Made by a program: the position numbers and the translations under genes. From Clostridiales bacterium (GTDB lineage Bacteria; Bacillota; Clostridia; Oscillospirales; Oscillospiraceae): 61,145 nucleotides of DNA. Shown piece by piece: positions 25,314 through 34,220 of this stretch (positions are counted from its first letter, which is position 1; each line of letters begins with the position of its first letter). Where the stretch lies: assembly GCA_004554585.1 (NCBI GenBank), contig SFLH01000013.1:1-61145 (forward strand), read 5' to 3'. The notes beneath the pieces were generated by a model that was not told where the DNA came from, made no database searches, and saw only the letters and a list, made by a program, of their open reading frames with translations.

Positions 25314-25699
25314 GCCGTCGTCTCGATCCGTTTCCCGGCCACCACGGTGACCTTTTCCACCACCGAGGCCCCCAGGGTCCCGCTCTCGCCGATCTTGCTC
25401 CACTGGCAGGCGCTGTAGATCACCCGCCGGTCGGGCTTGCAGATGACCAGGCTGAAGTCCTCCAGGCTGTAAAAGTCAATGCCGTCGGCCAGGGCCTCGT
25501 CGGTGGCGTAGATGCGGGTCAGCTCCAGCACGTGCTTGGTCTGGCCCGGCAGGGTGGCCACCGGCTCCTTTTCCCCAAAGGCCTCCACGGTGGTGCTGGT
25601 CTTGGTGCTCTGGGCGGTGTAGCTCTGGACCACCGCCACCTTCTTCCCGTTCACTTCCAGATAGATGTCACTGCTGGTGGGAATCAACGTCGCTCCCAT
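25310..25699 (-). CDS. Phage tail tube-like structural protein
   Basis: A 129-residue protein right after the sheath-like gene, the usual position of the XkdM-type tail tube. It is beta-rich (DIYLEVNGKKVAVVQSYTAQSTKTSTTVEAFGE; VLELTRIYATDEALADG; FSLVICKPDRRVIYSACQWSKIGE), as expected for the tube fold, and of about the usual length (130-150). The start ATG follows GAGGAGGG. Assigned by position and composition; sequence similarity could not be tested. Confidence 0.65.
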   Translation of the reverse strand: MGATLIPTSSDIYLEVNGKKVAVVQSYTAQSTKTSTTVEAFGEKEPVATLPGQTKHVLELTRIYATDEALADGIDFYSLEDFSLVICKPDRRVIYSACQWSKIGESGTLGASVVEKVTVVAGKRIETTA

Positions 25700-25712
25700 G
25701 CGCTCCCTCCTC

Positions 25713-27281
25713 TCACACGGTGATCTGGACGCTCAGCCAGATCTGATTGAGCCCCTGGGCCACCGCGAAGGAGAAGGTCACCAGGCACACCGTGGGCCGG
25801 TCGGCCGGGGTCTCGGTGGTGACCTCCCCATAGCCGGTGATGATCTCCGCGGCCAGCTTCCGCTCCAGCTCCAGGATCACCTGGGAGCGGATGGCCCCCC
25901 GGGTCTGGGCGGTGTTCTTGGCCCGGGGAAAGCGGGCCCGCAGGGCGTCCCGGATGGCGGGGATCACGTCGTCCACCACCAGGATGGTCCCCAGCTCCCG
26001 CCAGGTGTCGTCGGGGGCGTCGCCCGTCTTGGTGCGGGTGGTCACCCCTCGGATGACGGTGCACTGGCCGGCGGCCATCTCCAAGGGGGTCACGCCCCCC
26101 TGGAGGAGGGTGTCCAGCTCCTCCTCGGTGTACCGCCCGGCCAGGGCGCTCACCCCCGTCAGGACCTGGCCCCCCAGGGGCAGGGCGGGATCGGCCTGGC
26201 CGCAGATGGCCCCGGCCACCGCCGCCGCCGTCAGCGCGCCCCCTTCCTCCGGGGACACCCCCGGAGCGGTGAGCACCACCCGCTCGCTGTTGAGCCCCTG
26301 GGCCCGGGTCACCAGCTGGCTAACCGACTCGTCCCTGCCCCCGGGAACCACGGCGATGCGCTCCCGCCGGTTCTGGGCGTCGGCGGCCACCTGGTCCCGC
26401 AGGCTCTGCTGGACGCTCAGGTCTTCGCTGTCGCACACCACCACCGCCTGGCAGTCGGGGATTTGGCACTCGGCCCCGATGACCTTGATCTCCACGTCCC
26501 CCACGGCCACAAAATCCCGCACGGACCCGCTTCGGGTGTGCTCCATGGCCTGGGACCACCGCTGGGCCAAGAGCTTTCCCCGCTCCTGGACCCGCCCCTG
26601 GTCCAGGCCCTCCTCGGGCTTGTAGACCACGGCAAAGCGCACGTTCCCCGCCCGCTCCCAGTTCTCCCCCAGGGTCTGGTAGATCTTCAGCAGCACCCCA
26701 GACAGAAAGGGCATGCCGTGGAGCAGGGACTGCCCATAGGGGTGCTCCGGGCTGGGGTGGTAGGGGGTGAAGAGGAGCAGGTCCTGCCGGGGCAGCACCT
26801 GGACCTCCCCGTTGGGCCGGCGCAGGGCCAGCTTTTGGTCCAGGGGGGAGTCGCCGGCCTTCACCTCCACGTGGGACACGCTGCCGCAAAGCACCGCGGC
26901 GATCTCCCGGCCGTCCCGGCTGGGGACGATCTCCCCCACCGCCCGGCCGCAGGTGAGCAGGCAGTCCAGATAGCTGTCCAAAAAGCTCTGGATGCCCCGC
27001 TGGTTCCACCCGGCGGGCACCGTGCGCAAAAACTGGTTCAGCGCCTCCTCCCCCCCCTTGTCCTCACACACCGCCTCCACACCCCCCGCCAGGCGCACCA
27101 GCTTGAGCATGGCCGCGTCCACCACGGGCACGGCCTCCCGGATGGCCCGGTAGAGGGAGAAGTCCGGCTGATGCAGGGGCACATAGCCGTCGATCATCTG
27201 AAAGGGGTGGCGCTGGGCCGGCCGGAGCTGGACCGGGCCCGGCGCCGCCGGCGTGTGTTTTCTTCCTTTCCAAAGTCCCAT
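25713..27281 (-). CDS. Chimeric phage protein: portal N-terminus joined to tail-sheath C-terminus
   Basis: A 522-residue ORF joining two unrelated phage proteins in frame. Residues 1 to ~277 look like a phage portal protein (DGYVPLHQPDFSLYRAIREAV, CLLTCGRAVGEIVPSRDG, RQDLLLFTPYHPSPEHPYG, LLKIYQTLGENWERAGNVRFAVVYK). Residues ~279-522 match the C-terminal half of a contractile tail sheath (LTGVSALAGRYTEEELDTLL, GGVTPLEMAAGQCTVIRGV, TRTKTGDAPDDTWRELGTI, FSFAVAQGLNQIWLSVQITV). The join lies near base 26450, within IPDCQAVVVCD. The rest of the portal, the capsid and connector genes, and the sheath N-terminus are absent, so one deletion probably made it. Start ATG at 27281 after AAGGAGG; the terminase gene is just upstream. 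Confidence 0.8.
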   Translation of the reverse strand: MGLWKGRKHTPAAPGPVQLRPAQRHPFQMIDGYVPLHQPDFSLYRAIREAVPVVDAAMLKLVRLAGGVEAVCEDKGGEEALNQFLRTVPAGWNQRGIQSFLDSYLDCLLTCGRAVGEIVPSRDGREIAAVLCGSVSHVEVKAGDSPLDQKLALRRPNGEVQVLPRQDLLLFTPYHPSPEHPYGQSLLHGMPFLSGVLLKIYQTLGENWERAGNVRFAVVYKPEEGLDQGRVQERGKLLAQRWSQAMEHTRSGSVRDFVAVGDVEIKVIGAECQIPDCQAVVVCDSEDLSVQQSLRDQVAADAQNRRERIAVVPGGRDESVSQLVTRAQGLNSERVVLTAPGVSPEEGGALTAAAVAGAICGQADPALPLGGQVLTGVSALAGRYTEEELDTLLQGGVTPLEMAAGQCTVIRGVTTRTKTGDAPDDTWRELGTILVVDDVIPAIRDALRARFPRAKNTAQTRGAIRSQVILELERKLAAEIITGYGEVTTETPADRPTVCLVTFSFAVAQGLNQIWLSVQITV

Positions 27282-27301
27282 GTTTCCTCCTTCCTGTCTT
27301 C

Positions 27302-28558
27302 TCACACCCGCCGCTCCACGTACCCGGCGAAGAAGGGGGCCTCCCCCTCCTCCGGGGCGGCCACCGTGGCCACGAAGTAGCGGATCTCATCCATGGCGTG
27401 GTCAAACTCCTTGCGCACCTTGTCCCGGTCCCCGGCGGACAGGTCCCAGCAGTAGGACCCGAACTCCCGGATGGCGTCCTGGCAGGCCGGGCAGATGACG
27501 ATCCGCCCGGTTTTCAACGCGTCGGCGGTGCGCCGGATGCCCGAGAGCACGTCGTTCTCCGCCTTGCGCACGTTCCACCCCTCCCGGCGCAGGACCTCCA
27601 GGAAGGAGGCCGCCGAGGGGTCGGCCACCACCGCCTCGATCTTCCGCCCTCCGGCCAGCTCTCGCAGGCGCTGGGCGTACTCCTGGTCGGTCTGCTGCCG
27701 CCGGGCCTGCCGGGCGTCGTAGTAGTACTCCCTCACCCGGTACCACACCCCGCCGTACTTCCCCCACAGGCCCATGGAGGTGGGGTTGACGGTGCCGTAG
27801 TCGCAGGAGATTACCCACCGCTGGGCCTCGCCCACCGGCGGGGGACGGACCATGGACTCGTCGAAAAAGTCATAGACCAGCCCCTCCGCCGCCGTCCACT
27901 CCCCCAGGACAAACCGCCGGTAAAAAGCCCCCTGAAAGGCCCGCTCATACCGCTGGCGGGTCTCGGGGGAGAGGGTGGGGTTGTCCTCCATGAAAAAGCG
28001 CAGGTGGAGGAGATTCCGCTCCTGGGCCTTGCAGATCCACTCCCGGTAAAACCAGTGGCCGGGCCCCTCCGGGTTGCAGGAGAACCAGAACTTGGCCCCC
28101 GTCACCGAGCACCGGGCGCAGGCCTGCTCCACAAAGGAGCGGGGTATGAGGGCCACCTCGTCCAGCAGCACCCCTGCCAGGGTGATGCCCTGGATGAGAG
28201 CGGCGGAGCCCTCGTCCTTGCCCCCGAAGAGGAAGTAGGTGTTCTCCACCCCGCCGCAGCGCACCTTCAGCCAGTTGCGGGAAATCTTCTCCTCCCACTG
28301 AAAGCCCAAGGCCGCCAGCATGGGCAGCACGCTGGTGAGCAGGTTGCGCCGCACCGACTGGGTGGTCTTGCCGCACAGGGCAAACTGCTGGCCCCGAAAG
28401 CGGGTCATGCTCCAAAGGAGGAAGGACAGGCCCAGGCACAGGGTCTTGCCGCTGCGCACCGCCCCGTCGCAGACGATGGCGTCCTTCTCCCGGTGGGGGG
28501 ACCCCCTTGTCCACCAGCTGAGGACTTGCTTCTGCTTGTCCGAAAAGCGCAGGCTCAT
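27302..28558 (-). CDS. Phage terminase large subunit, PBSX family
   Basis: A 418-residue DNA-packaging motor and nuclease of full family length. The ATPase half has Walker A (GAVRSGKT, residues 32-39) and a Walker B-like GVLLDEVAL with the catalytic glutamate. The nuclease half keeps acidic positions in VISCDYGTVNP, VVADPSAASF and FDHAMDEIRYF. It overlaps the upstream small gene by ATGA. No frameshift or stop is visible, although the capsid genes it would serve are gone from this locus. Confidence 0.9.
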   Translation of the reverse strand: MSLRFSDKQKQVLSWWTRGSPHREKDAIVCDGAVRSGKTLCLGLSFLLWSMTRFRGQQFALCGKTTQSVRRNLLTSVLPMLAALGFQWEEKISRNWLKVRCGGVENTYFLFGGKDEGSAALIQGITLAGVLLDEVALIPRSFVEQACARCSVTGAKFWFSCNPEGPGHWFYREWICKAQERNLLHLRFFMEDNPTLSPETRQRYERAFQGAFYRRFVLGEWTAAEGLVYDFFDESMVRPPPVGEAQRWVISCDYGTVNPTSMGLWGKYGGVWYRVREYYYDARQARRQQTDQEYAQRLRELAGGRKIEAVVADPSAASFLEVLRREGWNVRKAENDVLSGIRRTADALKTGRIVICPACQDAIREFGSYCWDLSAGDRDKVRKEFDHAMDEIRYFVATVAAPEEGEAPFFAGYVERRV

Positions 28559-28872
28559 CGCTGGGAGGCCATCTCCTCGGGGGGCGCCGGCCGGTCCAGG
28601 GCGGCCAGGAAGGCCGCGGTGCCCCGGCCCTCTTCCTCCTTCATCTGCTCCAAGAGTTTTTCCAGCACCGCGGCCCGGTCGGTGAGCTTCACCTCCACCG
28701 CGCCGCTGCCGCTGCGCTTAAACTCGGTCAGGCAGGCCAGGTCCAGGCCGTCGATCTCCCCCATGCGCTCCTCGGTGAGATAGGCCAGCTTCACCGCGTC
28801 GTTGGCCGCTCCGGTGGCCAGGGCCATCATCTGCTCCAGCACGCTGCGCCGGTCCCATTTTTTCTTTGCCAT
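28555..28872 (-). CDS. Terminase small subunit-like protein
   Basis: A 105-residue protein directly before the large terminase. NDAVKLAYLTEERMGEIDGLDLACLTEFKRSGSGAVEVKLTDR resembles the C-terminal part of small terminase subunits found beside PBSX-type large subunits. No N-terminal helix-turn-helix is evident, so it may be short or not a DNA binder. The start ATG follows GAGGAGGG. First gene of the remnant's minus-strand operon; no clear promoter upstream. Confidence 0.6.
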   Translation of the reverse strand: MAKKKWDRRSVLEQMMALATGAANDAVKLAYLTEERMGEIDGLDLACLTEFKRSGSGAVEVKLTDRAAVLEKLLEQMKEEEGRGTAAFLAALDRPAPPEEMASQR

Positions 28873-29079
28873 GTCAAATCCCTCCTCACCCTACCCGGTG
28901 ACACCCCCGCTACGGGGACGTTTGCGTACACGGTTGGCCAAACTTTTTGGGATTTTTGGAAAAAAGCCCGGGCAGCGGCCGGTTGGGTCCCTTTTTCGGG
29001 CATAAAGCGCCCGCCGCCGGCCCACACTGTTTGGGGAGGAACCTTCCGCCCCACGACCCGAAAAAAAGAGGTGATTTTT

Positions 29080-29508
29080 TTGCAGGTACAACAGCTCATG
29101 AACCCCTGCGTGGTGTCCATCGATCCCGGGGAAAGCGCGGCCCTGGCCGCCCGCCTGCTGGCCCGGCACAACGTGGGCGCCCTGCCCGTGTGCAGCGGCT
29201 CCGGCGCCCTGCTGGGCATGGTCACAGACCGGGACATCATCCTGCGGTGCGTGGCCGCCGGCGAGGACCCGTCCCACGTTCCGGTGCGCACCATCATGAC
29301 CCGCCATCCCGCGGCGGTCTCCCCCGACGCCGACCCCCGCCAGGCCGCCCGCCTCATGTCGGGCCAGCAGATCCGCCGTCTGCCGGTGGTAGACAACGGC
29401 AAGGTGGTGGGCATGCTCTCCCTGGGGGACCTGGCCAAATGCGGCCGCTGGGAAATGGAGATCTCCCGGGCCCTGACCGACATCTCCGAAAACATCCGCC
29501 ATCCATAA
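29080..29508 (+). CDS. Two-CBS-domain protein
   Basis: A 142-residue cytosolic protein consisting of two CBS domains (MNPCVVSIDPGESAALAARLL ... LLGMVTDRDIIL and IMTRHPAAVSPDADPRQAARLM ... VVGMLSLGDLAK). Such pairs bind adenosine nucleotides and act as energy or redox sensors; stand-alone forms have no fixed partner. I chose the TTG at 29080 because GAGGTGAT lies at the right distance; an in-frame GTG at 29071 lies inside that site. It is a single gene between the prophage remnant and a long terminator hairpin. Confidence 0.85.
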   Translation: MQVQQLMNPCVVSIDPGESAALAARLLARHNVGALPVCSGSGALLGMVTDRDIILRCVAAGEDPSHVPVRTIMTRHPAAVSPDADPRQAARLMSGQQIRRLPVVDNGKVVGMLSLGDLAKCGRWEMEISRALTDISENIRHP

Positions 29509-29550
29509 CCCCAGCCCGGCGCCCGCGCCCCCATTGCCCCTTCTCTCCCC

Positions 29551-29598
29551 CAACCACGGCCCCCCGGATGCCAAAGGCATCCGGGGGGCCGTGGGTTG
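29551..29598 (+). terminator. Long GC-rich hairpin after the CBS gene
   Basis: About 22-bp stem with one bulge (29551-29572 with 29576-29598), AAA loop, TTGTTG after it. The core CCGGATGCC-AAA-GGCATCCGG recurs with small changes at 42205-42235. Confidence 0.6.
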
Positions 29599-29655
29599 TT
29601 GTAGGCTGTGCTCTCTGATTCTCCCTGCAGGCAAGCTCTGCCAAGGGAGCTTCCC

Positions 29656-30300
29656 TCAAAAGGCCTCCACCAGCTTGCGGATCTGACAGGCGTGGGTCCA
29701 GTTCTCCTGGGCGTGCTCCCAGAACAGCTGCTGCAGGCAGGGGTCGCTGGTGGCCTCCACCCCGGCCAGATAGGCGGACATGGTGGCCTGCTCCTGGGCA
29801 AAGTGCCGGCGCAGGGTGCCTAAGTACGAGGGAAACCGGGGCGCACCCTCCCCCTCCGGCCAGTACCTCACCCCGGAGATCAGGAAGTAGGCCGCCGAAA
29901 GCCGCTTGGCCCGGCGCTTCTTCTCCCCGGCCAGACCGGCCAGCACCCGGCTGGGGGCACCCCCTGCCCGGCGGGCCAGAGCCTGGTACTCCCGCCAGTC
30001 GGCCAGCTCCCGCCGCACCATCTCCTGCAGCAGATCGGCGCAGCCCAGGCAGGCCTCCCCCAGCACGCCTCCCTCTCCGGGGAAATCACTGTGGGGCCCC
30101 GGGGCGCTCCTCTGGCGGGCGGGGGCCAGCAGGCAGACCTCCTCTTCGCCTCCTTCCCGGCTCTCCTTGGCCGCCGGCTCCTCCCAGGCGATGGGGCACT
30201 GGCCCCCGCCGTCGGCCATCACCCGCTTCCACACCCGGGCAAAGATCTCCTTTTTGTCCTCTCCGCCGCTGGGGGCAGGGTTGGATACCAGTTCTTCCAT
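29656..30300 (-). CDS. Ferritin-like helical protein of unknown role
   Basis: A 214-residue protein. The first ~85 residues are polar and low in structure. The rest suggests a four-helix ferritin/rubrerythrin-like bundle (LLQEMVRRELADWREYQALARRA; LAGEKKRRAKRLSAAYFLISG; LRRHFAQEQATMSAYLAGVEA; LFWEHAQENWTHACQIRKLVEAF). Possible metal-ligand pairs are E...Y, E..H and H-x3-E; the usual EKxH in helix 2 reads EKKR, so a full diiron site is doubtful. The start is the ATG at 30300 after AAGGAGG. It is divergent from rny. The helical fold is a reasonable call; the function is unknown. Confidence 0.6.
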   Translation of the reverse strand: MEELVSNPAPSGGEDKKEIFARVWKRVMADGGGQCPIAWEEPAAKESREGGEEEVCLLAPARQRSAPGPHSDFPGEGGVLGEACLGCADLLQEMVRRELADWREYQALARRAGGAPSRVLAGLAGEKKRRAKRLSAAYFLISGVRYWPEGEGAPRFPSYLGTLRRHFAQEQATMSAYLAGVEATSDPCLQQLFWEHAQENWTHACQIRKLVEAF

Positions 30301-30408
30301 GGCGATTCCTCCTTCATTTTCTTTCTCCATCCTATGACCCCCCCTTCCCATCGGTCCACCGCCGGCGGAAATTCCCGGAAGTTTTTCCCGGGGGAGCACG
30401 GAAGTCTC

Positions 30409-30437
30409 TTGACAGACGGCTCGTTGGTCAGTAAAAT
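30409..30437 (+). promoter_or_regulatory. Promoter of rny
   Basis: TTGACA (30409-30414), 17-bp spacer, TAAAAT (30432-30437). It gives a leader of about 150 bases to the start at 30596. Confidence 0.75.
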
Positions 30438-30595
30438 AAAATCAGTATAAATGCGCAGATCGCGAGGCAGTTCCTCTTTTCGAGGGGCTCCGGGACCTCT
30501 GATTTGCTTTCTGCGGCGCCGTTGGCCCCCCATTGGGCCTGGGCGACCGCGATTTTATGCGAAATTTTACAGAAATGGAGGTGTGTCCCGACAAC

Positions 30596-32143
30596 ATGCT
30601 GCCCTATATCCTAACTGGCGTGATCGCATTTCTCGTCGCGCTTGTCATAGGGATTCCCTTGGGCGTCCTGTACCGCAAAAAGGTAGCGGAAAAGGAAATC
30701 ATCAGCGCAGAGGAAGAGGCCAAGCGCATCCTCAATGAGGCCATCAAAAGCGCCGAGAGCAAAAAGCGGGAAGCCCTGGTAGAGGCCAAGGAAAAGATCC
30801 TGGCCGAAAAGACCAACTACGAGAGAGAAGTCAAAGAACGCCGGTCCGAACTGCAGGACCACGAGCGCCGGCTCCAGCAGAAGGAAGAGACTCTGGAGCG
30901 GAAGATCGAAAACGTCGAGCGCAAGGAGGAATCCTACAACGCCCGCCTGGCCAACCTGGAGGAGGCCCGGGCCAAGGTCGCCAAGCTCCAGAGCGAGCAG
31001 ATGGAGACCCTGGAGCGGATCTCCGGCTACACCGCCGAGGAGGCCAAGGCCTACCTCATCAGCAAGCTGGAAACCGAGGTCACCCACGAGGCCGCCATGA
31101 AGATCAAGGAGGCCGAGGCCCGCTTCAAGGAGGAGGCCGACGCCAAGGCCAAGGAGATCGTGGGCCTGGCCATCCAGCGCTGCGCCGCCGACCACGTGGC
31201 CGAGGCCACCGTCTCGGTGGTCCCCCTGCCCAACGACGAGATGAAGGGCCGGATCATCGGCCGGGAAGGCCGGAACATCCGCACCCTGGAGACCCTCACC
31301 GGCGTGGACCTGATCATCGACGACACCCCGGAGGCCATCACCGTCTCCTGCTTCGACCCCGTCCGCCGGGAGATCGCCCGGCTGGCCCTGGAAAAGCTCA
31401 TCCTGGACGGCCGCATCCACCCCGCCCGCATCGAGGAGATGGTGGAGATGGCCAAGCGCGAGGTGGACGCCACCATCAAGGCCGAGGGCGAGCGGGCGGT
31501 GCTGGAGACCAACGTCATGGGCCTGCACCCCGAGCTCATCAAGCTCATCGGCCGCATGAAGTACCGCACCAGCTACGGCCAGAACGTGTACAACCACTCC
31601 ATTGAGGTGGCCCAGCTGGCCGGCCTCATGGCCGCCGAGATCGGCGAGGACGTGGCCACCGCCAAGCGGGCCGGCCTGCTCCACGATCTGGGCAAGGCCG
31701 TGGACCACGAGGTGGAGGGCTCTCACGTGACCATCGGCGTGGAGCTGGCCCGGAAGTACAAGGAGAGCAAGGACGTGGTCCATGCCATCCACGCCCACCA
31801 CAACGACGTAGAGCCCCAGACCGTCATCGCCTGCCTGGTCCAGGCAGCCGACGCCATCTCCGCCGCCCGACCCGGCGCCCGGCGGGAGAACCTGGAAAAC
31901 TACATCAAGCGCCTGGAAAAGCTGGAGGAAGTCACCTCTTCCTTCCGGGGCGTAGAGAAATCCTACGCCATCCAGGCCGGCCGCGAGGTGCGCATCATTG
32001 TCAAGCCCGAGGTGGTCAGCGAGGACGAAATGACCCTCCTGGCCCGGGAGATCGCCCAGCGGATCGAAAACGAACTGGAGTACCCCGGCCAGATCAAGGT
32101 TCACCTCCTGCGCGAGGTCAAGATCGTCGAGTACGCCAAATAA
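30596..32143 (+). CDS. rny: Ribonuclease Y
   Basis: A 515-residue membrane-anchored endoribonuclease that starts mRNA decay in Firmicutes. One N-terminal transmembrane helix (ILTGVIAFLVALVIGIPLGVLY) is followed by a long charged coiled coil (about 30-200), a KH RNA-binding domain (GRIIGREGRNIRTLE, near residue 219) and an HD phosphohydrolase domain (LLHDLGKAVDHE, near 362). Length equals the family norm. The start is uncertain: the ATG at 30596 gives the normal N-terminus but sits 12 bases after GGAGGTG; an in-frame ATG at 30575 is the alternative. ymdB follows, as in Bacillus subtilis, but behind a terminator and its own promoter. Confidence 0.95.
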   Translation: MLPYILTGVIAFLVALVIGIPLGVLYRKKVAEKEIISAEEEAKRILNEAIKSAESKKREALVEAKEKILAEKTNYEREVKERRSELQDHERRLQQKEETLERKIENVERKEESYNARLANLEEARAKVAKLQSEQMETLERISGYTAEEAKAYLISKLETEVTHEAAMKIKEAEARFKEEADAKAKEIVGLAIQRCAADHVAEATVSVVPLPNDEMKGRIIGREGRNIRTLETLTGVDLIIDDTPEAITVSCFDPVRREIARLALEKLILDGRIHPARIEEMVEMAKREVDATIKAEGERAVLETNVMGLHPELIKLIGRMKYRTSYGQNVYNHSIEVAQLAGLMAAEIGEDVATAKRAGLLHDLGKAVDHEVEGSHVTIGVELARKYKESKDVVHAIHAHHNDVEPQTVIACLVQAADAISAARPGARRENLENYIKRLEKLEEVTSSFRGVEKSYAIQAGREVRIIVKPEVVSEDEMTLLAREIAQRIENELEYPGQIKVHLLREVKIVEYAK

Positions 32144-32161
32144 TTCCCCCGCGAAACCAGC

Positions 32162-32203
32162 CGTTCCCTGCCCGAGTTTCCTCGGGCAGGGAACGTTTCT
32201 TTT
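32162..32203 (+). terminator. Terminator of rny
   Basis: Perfect 15-bp stem (32162-32176 with 32181-32195), TTTC loop, then TTTCTTTT. Confidence 0.9.
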
Positions 32204-32239
32204 GGGCAAAATTTTTGTCGGTTTTTGCCCCTTTCGCTC

Positions 32240-32268
32240 TTTTGGTTTTCCGGGAAAAAGCATATAAT
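32240..32268 (+). promoter_or_regulatory. Promoter of the ymdB group
   Basis: TTTTGG (32240-32245), 17-bp spacer, TATAAT (32263-32268). The -35 is weak and the -10 is perfect. Confidence 0.6.
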
Positions 32269-32314
32269 AAAAGAAAGACCCTTTTTTACGACCCATCCCA
32301 AGGGGGGATATCCT

Positions 32315-33100
32315 ATGCTGTTTCATCTTCTCGCCGTAGGCGACGTGGTGGCCCAGGGCGGCCTGGACTGCCTGCGTCGGCGCCTGCGGCCACTGCAAAA
32401 AGAACACGACATTCACTTCACCGTGGTCAACGGGGAAAACGCGGCGGGCCTGGGCCTGCTGCCCCACCACGCGGAAGAGATCTTTGACGCCGGGGCCGAT
32501 GTCATCACCCTGGGCAACCACACCTGGGGCAAGCTTCAGATCAAGGACTACCTGGAGGACAACCCCTATATCCTCCGCCCGGCCAACTTTGCCCCCAACC
32601 TCCCCGGCCGGGGCTTCGGCCTCTACGAGGGCCCTCAGGGCCTGCGCCTGGGGATTCTGAACCTCATGGGCCGCTTTGAGCTGGACTCCAACCTCTCCTC
32701 CCCCTTCCTGACCGCCGACCAGATTTTGTCCGGGGAGGGAGCTCAGGCCGACCTGGTCTTTGTGGACTTCCACGCCGAGGCCACCAGCGAAAAGGGGGCC
32801 CTGGGCTGGTACCTGGACGGCCGGGTCCAGGCGGTGTGGGGCACCCACACCCACGTGCCCACCGCCGACGGCCAGATCCTTCCCCAGGGCACGGGCTTCA
32901 TCACCGACCTGGGCATGACGGGGCCTGCCCTGTCCATCCTGGGGGTCAAGCCCGCCAACTCCGTGGCCCGGTTTTTGGGCCAGCTCCCCCGGCGCTACGA
33001 GGCCGCCGAAGGGCCCAACAAGCTCTGCGCCGTCCGCTTCACCATCGACACCCAGAGCAAACGCTGCTGCCAGGTCACCCGTCTGGACCTGGCCGACTAA
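32315..33100 (+). CDS. ymdB: YmdB-type metallophosphoesterase (2',3'-cyclic-nucleotide phosphodiesterase)
   Basis: A 261-residue calcineurin-like phosphoesterase of the TIGR00282 family. In Bacillus, YmdB cleaves 2',3'-cAMP and affects biofilm and sporulation decisions. Motifs: VGDVV at the N-terminus, VVNGENAAGG-like VVNGENAAGLG, LGNHTW, VDFHAEATSEK, GTHTHVPTAD and the tail VTRLDL. The length is normal (about 264). The ATG follows AAGGGGGG. It lies after rny and 22 bp before the YhaO-like gene, with which it likely forms an operon. Confidence 0.92.
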   Translation: MLFHLLAVGDVVAQGGLDCLRRRLRPLQKEHDIHFTVVNGENAAGLGLLPHHAEEIFDAGADVITLGNHTWGKLQIKDYLEDNPYILRPANFAPNLPGRGFGLYEGPQGLRLGILNLMGRFELDSNLSSPFLTADQILSGEGAQADLVFVDFHAEATSEKGALGWYLDGRVQAVWGTHTHVPTADGQILPQGTGFITDLGMTGPALSILGVKPANSVARFLGQLPRRYEAAEGPNKLCAVRFTIDTQSKRCCQVTRLDLAD

Positions 33101-33122
33101 CCCCCGGAAAGGAGCGCCTGCC

Positions 33123-34220
33123 ATGCTGACCTTTCTCCACGCCGCCGACCTCCACCTGGACTCGCCCTTCCACGCCCTGCCTCCCGACCGGGCGGCCGAG
33201 CGCCGGCAGGAGCAGCGCCAGCTGCTCACCCGCCTGGCGGACACCGCCCGCCAGGCCGGCGCGGACCTGCTCCTTCTGGCCGGGGACCTCTTCGACAGCC
33301 AGCGGGTCCGGCCGGAAACCGTCCAGCTCCTGCGTCAGGTCCTGGAGGAGCTGGACATGCCCATCTTCCTCTCCCCGGGCAATCACGACCCCTACACCGA
33401 CAACTCCCCCTACTGCCGCCTGCCCTGGCCCTCCCACGTGCACATCTTCTCCACCCCCCTGCCCGAGCGGGTGGTCCTGGACCACCTGGGGGCGGTGGTC
33501 TACGGCAGCGCCTTCACCTCCCCCTACCGCATGGAGGGCCCCCTGGCCGGCTTCCACGCCCCGGAGGAGCCCGGCACCACCTTAGGCTGTTTCCATGGAG
33601 ACCTCTCCTCTCCCCACAGCCGCTATGGCCCCGTCACCCCCGGGGAGATCACCGCCTCGGGCCTGACCTACCTGGCCCTGGGCCACAGCCACACCGCCAG
33701 CGGCCTGCAGCGGGCGGGGACCACCTATTACGCCTGGCCGGGCTGCCCCGAGGGCCGGGGCTTTGACGAGACCGGCGACAAGGGGGTCTACCTGGGCCAG
33801 ATCCACGAGGGCCAGGTGAGCCTGGAGTTTATCCCCCTGGCCCGGCGGCGCTACCTCACCCCCACCCTGGACATCACCGGCCGGGACCCGGTCCAGGCCC
33901 TGGAGGAATTCCTCCACACCGCCCGCCCCGAGGACATCCTGCGCCTGCGGCTGACGGGCACCCGGGACCCGGACAACGAGCCCGACCTAACCGCTTTGAC
34001 CGCCCTGGCCTCGGGCTATTTCTACAGCGCCAGCCTCTCCGACCAGACCACCCTGAGCCAGTCCCTCTGGGCCCGGATGGAGGAGGACACCCTCACCGGC
34101 CTCTTCCTGCGCAACATGGCCCAGCGGCTCCAGCATGCCGCCCCGGAGGACCGTCCCCTGCTGGAGCGGGCGGTGCGCTTTGGTCTGGCCGCTCTGGAAG
34201 GAAGGGAGGAGCCTACATGA
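33123..34220 (+). CDS. SbcD/YhaO-like DNA-repair metallophosphoesterase
   Basis: A 365-residue Mre11/SbcD-type nuclease relative. The full calcineurin-like set is present: DLHLD (9-13), GDLFD, GNHDP, FHGD and GHSHTA. A C-terminal region follows the catalytic domain (YLTPTLDITGRDPVQALEEF ...). It overlaps the next gene by ATGA (34217-34220), and that gene codes for an SMC/Rad50-like ATPase, so the two probably form a YhaO-YhaN complex acting on DNA ends. A ribosome-binding site (GGAAAGGAG) precedes the ATG. Confidence 0.9.
   Translation: MLTFLHAADLHLDSPFHALPPDRAAERRQEQRQLLTRLADTARQAGADLLLLAGDLFDSQRVRPETVQLLRQVLEELDMPIFLSPGNHDPYTDNSPYCRLPWPSHVHIFSTPLPERVVLDHLGAVVYGSAFTSPYRMEGPLAGFHAPEEPGTTLGCFHGDLSSPHSRYGPVTPGEITASGLTYLALGHSHTASGLQRAGTTYYAWPGCPEGRGFDETGDKGVYLGQIHEGQVSLEFIPLARRRYLTPTLDITGRDPVQALEEFLHTARPEDILRLRLTGTRDPDNEPDLTALTALASGYFYSASLSDQTTLSQSLWARMEEDTLTGLFLRNMAQRLQHAAPEDRPLLERAVRFGLAALEGREEPT

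Noticed and set aside
23640..28872. Intact prophage or complete contractile injection system
   Set aside because: No capsid, tape measure, complete sheath, fibres, lysis genes or integrase in the cluster.
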